Source: Exiguobacterium sp. SL-9 (GTDB taxonomy: Bacteria; Bacillota; Bacilli; Exiguobacteriales; Exiguobacteriaceae). Taken from it: DNA of 64,000 nt. Below the pieces are notes generated by a model that saw nothing but the letters and a program-made list of their open reading frames with translations, made no database searches and was not told where the DNA came from. The stretch is from NCBI RefSeq assembly GCF_004336985.1, contig NZ_SJUO01000003.1:124001-188000 (forward strand), written 5' to 3'. Below are positions 59,119 to 64,000 of the stretch, piece by piece. Within the stretch, counting starts at the first letter, position 1; every line of letters starts with the position of its first letter. The position numbers and the translations under genes were made by a program.

Positions 59119-60338
59119 AAGTTATTCTCCTTTGTTGTGCCAATGGCTAAGTAGTAGGACTGGTTGTTCGTGATCATACTGCCTGCGCGGACGCCGAGGG
59201 CGGACGGCTGGCCGTTCAAGCAAAAGCAGCCGACCATGTAGTGTGTCTCGAGTGGGCCGTTGACCGTGTTCGTCAGACGAGTCGGCAGCTCGACGAACTG
59301 TTGATACACCGCCGTCTCGTCCGCGTATGTCTGGAGCGTCTCTTTATGGAAGGGGACACCGGCTTGGTCATAGAGGATGACCGAGTCGCCTTCCCGTCCG
59401 AAGGCGGGCTTTTGCACGTACGCACTCTGACCGATAAACGGCTCGGCCTCGAGATACGTCGGTAAAAAGTACGTCTCGATGATGAATCGCTCCGCTTCGT
59501 CGAAATATGTATTGGCCTCATACAGTTCCCAAATGAGCGCTTGGACGCCTTTAGACTGCATGAGAAACGCCGAGAGCGGATTGAGGATCGAGACGTGTTT
59601 GGCTGCGTTCAAATCGAGCAGGCGGATGCCGATCAAATCACCATTGGATGCCTGGTCATCGACCAAATGTTCGATTGGGTACGTCTGACGATATAAGACG
59701 TCGACTTTTTCCCCGGACGGTGTGAAGACGCCGTCCGTATCGACGAGCAATTGGTCGAGCGGGATGAACTCCGACGGCAAATCGAGCGTCTCTTGAAGGA
59801 AACGCGTCGTCCATTTGTCCTCGATGTTATCATCGTGGGCCGTAAAGACGATTTTCGGTGTCCCGTCCCGGTCGAGTCGTTGCCACGCCGCGATGACGGC
59901 TTTTCGCAGTTCGGTCTTGAGCTCGTCGGTCGACGCCGCGTTCGGGTCATCGAGTCCGAATTCTGTCGTTACATAGCCATTCACGTCGAACAGTTCTTTG
60001 ATAAACGTCGGCGTGTCAGCATTGAACTCCATCAACTTGATGGTGCCGTCTTTGACGATCCAGTCGTAGCGGCCGATAATCGTCTCTTGGGGGAGCGCCT
60101 TGTCCCGAAGGAACGGCAGGCTCGCCTCGGGATAGCCGAGCAAGCGGAGCGTGTCGTCCGGGAGCGTCCGGAGCAGGCGGTTCGTCTTGCGGAAAATCGC
60201 ATCGACGTCACGCGTCGCTTCCCGAACCTGTCTCACCGCATCTTCCGACATGGCGAGACAGTCGTAAAGGGCGTACTCCTCGTCATTCAAGTCAGGCCAA
60301 AAGAAAGGGATTTGGCCGAACAACGCATTGCGATTCAT
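59115..60338 (-). CDS. Glutathionylspermidine synthase-like ATP-grasp protein (YjfC/YgiC type)
   Basis: 407 aa; the synthetase domain only, without an amidase domain. Conserved pieces are GRYDWIVKDGTIKLMEFNADTP, VFTAHDDNIEDKW, SAYVQKPAFGREGDSVILYD (ATP-binding Lys) and FVELPTRLTN. Family members are thought to ligate peptides or polyamines; the substrate here is unknown, though a glutathione-making enzyme is encoded 7 kb away. Overlaps both neighbours by ATGA. Confidence 0.87.
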   Translation of the reverse strand: MNRNALFGQIPFFWPDLNDEEYALYDCLAMSEDAVRQVREATRDVDAIFRKTNRLLRTLPDDTLRLLGYPEASLPFLRDKALPQETIIGRYDWIVKDGTIKLMEFNADTPTFIKELFDVNGYVTTEFGLDDPNAASTDELKTELRKAVIAAWQRLDRDGTPKIVFTAHDDNIEDKWTTRFLQETLDLPSEFIPLDQLLVDTDGVFTPSGEKVDVLYRQTYPIEHLVDDQASNGDLIGIRLLDLNAAKHVSILNPLSAFLMQSKGVQALIWELYEANTYFDEAERFIIETYFLPTYLEAEPFIGQSAYVQKPAFGREGDSVILYDQAGVPFHKETLQTYADETAVYQQFVELPTRLTNTVNGPLETHYMVGCFCLNGQPSALGVRAGSMITNNQSYYLAIGTTKENNL

Positions 60339-60700
60339 CCCCCGAAACCGCCTTTTGAGCCGCTCCCGAGTCCCGAGTTGGAGCCTGAGTTTGATTTGTT
60401 CGGGGTGATGCTGCTGGCGCCACCATTTGAACGGTAATTTTTATAGGCCGATGAATTCTTCAATGCACTCTTTGAGTTGAATAAGCTGCCGAGCAAGAAG
60501 AAGCTTCCGAAGTGAGGAGAGCGATCATCGTCACAGTAATATGATTCCGTCTCATCATCCCAATCCCAATCGTCGCACTCGTAGCCGGTCGGTTCTTCCG
60601 GTAACGTCGCTTGTTCTGTTTCGTCGGTGCCACAAGCCGCGAGCGACGCGGTCAAGACGGCGGCCGACAGCCCGCTCAAGATTTTTTTGCTTGTCTTCAT
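60335..60700 (-). CDS. Small lipoprotein of the GSPS/DUF350 cassette
   Basis: 121 aa. Signal peptide with lipobox LAAC (Cys at about 23), then an acidic aromatic stretch (ECDDWDWDDE), a central SKSALKNSSAYKNYRS segment and a Gly/Ser-rich tail ending GGFGG. The composition resembles DUF1190/YjfM-type partners of YjfC proteins. ATG 60700 follows GGAGG and overlaps the upstream stop; earlier in-frame starts lie in that gene. Confidence 0.75.
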   Translation of the reverse strand: MKTSKKILSGLSAAVLTASLAACGTDETEQATLPEEPTGYECDDWDWDDETESYYCDDDRSPHFGSFFLLGSLFNSKSALKNSSAYKNYRSNGGASSITPNKSNSGSNSGLGSGSKGGFGG

Positions 60701-61155
60701 GTTGATTCCTCCAATGTATAACCTGTAGGGGTGACGTAAATGACATAGACGCCACGATCTTCGTCCGTTTCGGCCGAGTCGCGTTCGTACTCTTTGCCGG
60801 CGACGTACAAGTATTGACTGCCGAGCATGGCGAGCGCGTCGAGATGCCGGTCGACGTAATACGCCTCGAGCATCGGATTGTCGAACCGGTCGTCGAGCGT
60901 CCGGATTTCGACTTTGATATCGGTCGTCTCGTGCTTGTCGACGGGGCCTTCCGTGTAGCGGTCGACGTAAATCAAGAAGTATTGCTCGCCTTCGAGCGCT
61001 GATGAGCGCTGTTTGTAGGTCATGCCGTCTTTTACGAAAAATTCGCATTCGCGACGGGCGAGTACTTCATCGAGGCCGAGCGATGTATAATGGTAGAGTG
61101 GCTCGAACGAAAGTTCATTTTTATAGAGTCGATATTCTAAAACGATTGAGTTCAT
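60697..61155 (-). CDS. Hypothetical protein, first gene of the GSPS/DUF350 cassette (152 aa)
   Basis: Soluble, beta-rich and acidic, with no signal or membrane segment. I do not recognise a family. Residues around YFLIYVDRYTEG and GVYVIYVTPTGYTLEE look like strands of one small domain. AAAGGAC precedes the ATG. Coupled to the lipoprotein gene by ATGA and divergent from the K+ channel gene. Confidence 0.7.
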   Translation of the reverse strand: MNSIVLEYRLYKNELSFEPLYHYTSLGLDEVLARRECEFFVKDGMTYKQRSSALEGEQYFLIYVDRYTEGPVDKHETTDIKVEIRTLDDRFDNPMLEAYYVDRHLDALAMLGSQYLYVAGKEYERDSAETDEDRGVYVIYVTPTGYTLEEST

Positions 61156-61258
61156 GACGTCGTCCTTTCTTTTTTCTTTCTATACGGAACCGAACGCAAA
61201 GTGGTTTCGTAAATCTATTAAGTTGTCTCTAGTATATAGGAAAAGGAGGGGTTTTTCT

Positions 61259-62290
61259 GTGCATATCTTTTTTCGTGTCTGGCGCGGATTATCGAAATTA
61301 TCGTTCTTGAACGTCGTCTTGGCATCGCTCGTCATCATCTTGACCGGTACCGTCCTCGGTCAACGACTGGAACCCGAGACGTTCCCTTCGATGTTCGACT
61401 CGTTTTGGTGGACGATGACGACACTCACGACCGTCGGCTACGGCGACTTTTTCCCGACTTCGGTCGCGGGGCGTTGGCTCGGGATTTTCTTATTCCTATT
61501 CGGGATTGGGATTATCGGGGCATTGATTGGAAAACTCGTTGAAGTCGGTGCGACGTTTCAACGGTTAAAACGGGAGGGGAAGTTAGTGTATCGAGGAGAA
61601 GGGCATTACGTCTATATCGGCTGGTCGCCAAAGACGAAAAAAGCGATTGATGAGGTGCTCATTTATGAGCCGAAGGCAGAAATCGTCTTAATCGACCAAT
61701 TGAAAGAAGAACCATACGATCACGACAACGTTCACTACGTCTATGGCGATGCGTCGGACGAGGCGGTCCTGTTACAAGCTAATATTTTGAAGGCACGTCG
61801 GATTGCTATTTTCGCCGATGTGCGTATCACGGAGACGCTCCTTGCCGACGGAAAATCATTGCTCATCGCATCCGCGGTCGAGGCACTATCGTCTGAGCGC
61901 GGCGTCGATTTGCATACGGTCGTCGAGGTATGCGAGGAACGAAACATCTCGAAATTCAAACACGTCCGGATTGACGACTTCATTCTCGCGAACGACTCCG
62001 TGTCGCTCCTCATGGCGAAAGCGACGCTCCAACCGGGAACGACGTCGATTTTCCGTCAGCTGCTCAGTAAACAGTCGGGTGGCAACATTCAGGCGCTCGC
62101 GCCGAAGCCAGAATGGACGACGGTGCGGGACGCTGCCGAGAGCTTGATGCACCAAGGCGTCACGTTAATTGCCGTCAACGACCGGCTCGATTACGCGACG
62201 GCGCTCGACTCACCGCTTGAATCGAACGACATGCTCTATATCGTCTGTCACGACGATTCTTGGGAGCGACTGAACCAAGGAGGAATTTGA
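61259..62290 (+). CDS. Two-helix potassium channel with RCK (TrkA-N) domain
   Basis: 343 aa. Two transmembrane helices flank the selectivity filter TLTTVGYGDFFPTS (about residues 52-66). A RCK/TrkA-N domain (YVYIGWSPKTKKAI, VLIDQLKE, YGDASDEAVLL) and a C-terminal RCK_C-like region follow. Similar to MthK/YugO-type channels. GTG 61259 has AAAGGAGGGG upstream. Co-transcribed with the double-HD gene (stop and start share a base). Channels of this kind recur next to GSPS/DUF350 cassettes. Confidence 0.9.
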   Translation: MHIFFRVWRGLSKLSFLNVVLASLVIILTGTVLGQRLEPETFPSMFDSFWWTMTTLTTVGYGDFFPTSVAGRWLGIFLFLFGIGIIGALIGKLVEVGATFQRLKREGKLVYRGEGHYVYIGWSPKTKKAIDEVLIYEPKAEIVLIDQLKEEPYDHDNVHYVYGDASDEAVLLQANILKARRIAIFADVRITETLLADGKSLLIASAVEALSSERGVDLHTVVEVCEERNISKFKHVRIDDFILANDSVSLLMAKATLQPGTTSIFRQLLSKQSGGNIQALAPKPEWTTVRDAAESLMHQGVTLIAVNDRLDYATALDSPLESNDMLYIVCHDDSWERLNQGGI

Positions 62291-63417
62291 TGCATAACGG
62301 AACGTTTATCCGCAAGATGACACGCATGCAAAACGTGCAACGCTGGGACGAGTATGCGCCGCATTATCATGACAACGCGGCGAGCCACAGTTTCCGTGTC
62401 GCCGTCTTCAGCTTGATCGCGGCGTACTACGAAGAGAATAAGGGACAAAACGTCAATTTGCTAGATGTGCTCGGCAAGGCGCTGTTCCATGATATGAACG
62501 AAGTGCAAACCGGTCCGATCATGCACCGGACGAAAAAAGAGCCGACGCTCAAAGAACATATCGAACGGATGGAGCGGACGGCGAGTCTTGGGCTCGTCGA
62601 CTTGTTGTCGCAGTCGCTGCGTCCGCATTTCTATCGATTCCTCGTCGAGGCGGAGGACGACTCGTTCGAAGGGCGGCTCGTCGATGGGATCGACTCGTTC
62701 GACGCGATGCTGTTCGTCCGCCGGGAAGTCGGACACGGCTCGCCCCATTTCGTCGCGAAGCTTGAAGAGATGAAAGCGGCCCTGCGCGATCATCCGCTCG
62801 AATCGGTCCGCTGGCTCTACGAGCAAGTCGAGGCGGACACGGACGTGGCGACGTTCATCGAGAACGTCATGCGGATGGACAGTGTCAGACGTTGGAAAGG
62901 CCGGTTCAATACGATTGACGACAACGATGCCATCCACGGGTTCCGAGCGGCCGGACTCGGGCTGTTTAGCGGCTTGCTCGAACGTGAGAAGTATGACGTC
63001 GACGTCGATGTCGCCGAACTGACGGCCCGCCTTCTCTGTCACGACCTCGTCGAAGGGGTGACCGGAGACGTGCTCGGTCCGGTGAAACATTCGACCGCCG
63101 AGACCGGTGCGGCCTTCGAGGCATATGAACGGGCTGAGAGCGAAGCGCTCTTGTCGCTCCTCCCGGACTATATGCAACCGGCGTTCCGACGCTATATGGC
63201 TGATTCAAAAGATGATACGTATGAGGGCATGCTCGTCGATATGATGGACAAACTCGATGCGCTCATCAAGATGAACATGGAGCGGAAGATGAACGGGGCC
63301 GAGTATGAGGTCACGTATCGGGAGCAACTCCGAAAAGTGCAGATGAGCTACGAGAACCCGAGCATGTTGTTCTTTTTGGCATATATCCTGCACGATTTAG
63401 ATTATGTCACTAGTTAA
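62290..63417 (+). CDS. Tandem HD-domain phosphohydrolase (two YfbR-like domains)
   Basis: 375 aa made of two similar halves. Half 1 (about 1-185): SHSFRVAVFS, LFHDMNEVQTGPI and DGIDSFDAM. Half 2 (about 190-375): IHGFRAAGLG, LLCHDLVEGVTGDVLGP and DMMDKLDAL. Both keep the H...HD...D metal set of YfbR-type 5'-nucleotidases. A fused duplication is unusual; single-domain members are about 190-200 aa. AAGGAGG precedes the ATG. Confidence 0.85.
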   Translation: MHNGTFIRKMTRMQNVQRWDEYAPHYHDNAASHSFRVAVFSLIAAYYEENKGQNVNLLDVLGKALFHDMNEVQTGPIMHRTKKEPTLKEHIERMERTASLGLVDLLSQSLRPHFYRFLVEAEDDSFEGRLVDGIDSFDAMLFVRREVGHGSPHFVAKLEEMKAALRDHPLESVRWLYEQVEADTDVATFIENVMRMDSVRRWKGRFNTIDDNDAIHGFRAAGLGLFSGLLEREKYDVDVDVAELTARLLCHDLVEGVTGDVLGPVKHSTAETGAAFEAYERAESEALLSLLPDYMQPAFRRYMADSKDDTYEGMLVDMMDKLDALIKMNMERKMNGAEYEVTYREQLRKVQMSYENPSMLFFLAYILHDLDYVTS

Positions 63418-63423
63418 CGAGGT

Positions 63424-63452
63424 CGCAGACGACTGTCTGCGGCTTTTTTTAT
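63424..63452 (+). terminator. Terminator after the HD gene
   Basis: Stem cgcagac/gtctgcg followed by a T run. Confidence 0.85.
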
Positions 63453-63518
63453 ATCATTCATTGACATATATCATTTAACGATATATAGTAAAAGTAAGAT
63501 ATATCAATGAATGATATA
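63450..63518. promoter_or_regulatory. PadR promoter flanked by long inverted repeats
   Basis: A consensus promoter, TTGACA (63461-63466), 17-bp spacer, TATAGT (63484-63489), is flanked by two arms of a long inverted repeat: 63450-63472 and 63498-63518. A further inner repeat ATATATC/GATATAT (63466-63472, 63480-63486) lies in the spacer. A likely autoregulatory operator set. Confidence 0.7.
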
Positions 63519-63530
63519 GGAGGTGGCAGG

Positions 63531-63863
63531 ATGCCGCGTAACGACACGATTGAACTCGGAGAATTGACCGACAGCATGTTCTACATTCTGCTCGCCTTGA
63601 CCGAGGCGCGTCACGGCTACTTGATTATGCAGTTCGTCGAGGAATTGACGAACGGACGGATCAAGATTGGCCCGGCGTCGATGTATACGATTATCAAAAA
63701 GCTCGTGAACGCACAACTCATCGAGCCGCTCGATGGGGACGGGAAGAAGAAGAGTTATGTGATCACGACACAAGGCCGTGCCCTCGTGACCGAGGATTTG
63801 AAACGACGGCAAGCGATTGTTGACGATGCACGCTTCATTTTGGAAGAGGAGGGATACCGATGA
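63531..63863 (+). CDS. PadR-family transcriptional regulator
   Basis: 110-aa winged-helix protein with MFYILLALTEARHGYLIMQFVEELTNGRIKIGPASMYTIIKKL and the basic beta-wing DGDGKKKSYVITTQGRAL, typical of PadR-s1. ATG 63531 follows AGGAGGTGG. Overlaps the DUF2812 gene by ATGA, a frequent PadR partner. Confidence 0.92.
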   Translation: MPRNDTIELGELTDSMFYILLALTEARHGYLIMQFVEELTNGRIKIGPASMYTIIKKLVNAQLIEPLDGDGKKKSYVITTQGRALVTEDLKRRQAIVDDARFILEEEGYR

Positions 63864-64000
63864 AACGCAAATACATGTCGAGTTGGGGACTGGCGTTCGC
63901 CGAAGAGCGGGAGATGAAAAAGCTGCAACAAATGGCCGCCGAAGGCTGGCATTTAGAGAAGTTCGCTCCGCTCGGGTATACGCTCGTCGAAGGGGAACCG
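63860..64000 (+). CDS. DUF2812 protein (3' partial)
   Basis: Only 47 residues are visible: YMSSWGLAFAEEREMKKLQQ and EGWHLEKFAPLGYTLVEGEP fit the start of DUF2812, usually a soluble domain followed by membrane helices. Coupled to padR; continues beyond the window. Confidence 0.8.
   Translation, partial: MKRKYMSSWGLAFAEEREMKKLQQMAAEGWHLEKFAPLGYTLVEGEP

Noticed and set aside
1-64000. tRNA, rRNA, CRISPR or intact prophage
   Set aside because: No cloverleaf-like segment, rRNA block, spaced direct-repeat array, integrase or phage structural gene was recognised.

Overview
The window reads as a chromosomal segment of a Bacillota (Bacillales) bacterium of about 50-55% GC, most probably Exiguobacterium. 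This is inferred from gene content: T-box-controlled trp genes, S-box-controlled methylthioribose salvage, a bifunctional GshAB glutathione synthase, HemQ, FolE2 and an NsrR/Hmp pair. Strong purine-rich ribosome binding sites, frequent GTG/TTG starts and U-tailed terminators also fit. No rRNA, tRNA, CRISPR array, phage or intact transposon was seen.

Layout. 1-6.5 kb: the end of cydC, an orphan Fur-box promoter that appears to drive a C-rich small RNA (939-1098, minus), a diguanylate cyclase, an MsrA-MsrB fusion, a DUF2252 protein and a membrane rhodanese. 6.6-17 kb: a HAD phosphatase, succinate-semialdehyde dehydrogenase, a PlsY-like protein, an acetyltransferase-aminotransferase fusion split by an in-frame TAG, an ABC1 kinase, a TRIC-like channel, DUF423, a coiled-coil M23 murein hydrolase and an amino acid permease. 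17-22 kb: tandem tryptophan T-boxes and trpDCFBA, without trpE or trpG. 22-29.7 kb: a cation/proton antiporter, an ATP-grasp ligase, hemQ, pta, a rhodanese, folE2 and a TerC protein.

29.7-31 kb is a 1.3-kb AT-rich insertion bounded by 31-bp direct repeats made from the 3' end of mtnD. It carries a secreted bacteriocin-like protein, a divergent 59-residue two-helix protein and an IS3-type relic. 31-40 kb is the methylthioribose salvage region: two head-to-head SAM-I riboswitches drive mtnWXBD leftward and mtnK-mtnA plus a complete sugar-type ABC importer rightward, so the importer probably brings in methylthioribose.

40-50 kb holds small detoxification and regulator genes and then a sulfide module: a multi-pass membrane protein, sulfide:quinone oxidoreductase, DUF1641, and a NreBC-like two-component system with DUF202. 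Two promoters here, and the rhodanese promoter at 6.1 kb, carry a similar C/G-rich palindrome in the -35/-10 spacer, which suggests one CsoR/CstR-type regulon. 50-64 kb holds gshAB with a MATE exporter, an XRE regulator with tandem operators, NsrR beside a frameshifted hmp, two tandem paralogues of unknown function, a four-gene glutathionylspermidine-synthase-like/DUF350 cassette divergent from a K+ channel and a double-HD protein, and a PadR/DUF2812 pair with an elaborate operator running off the end.
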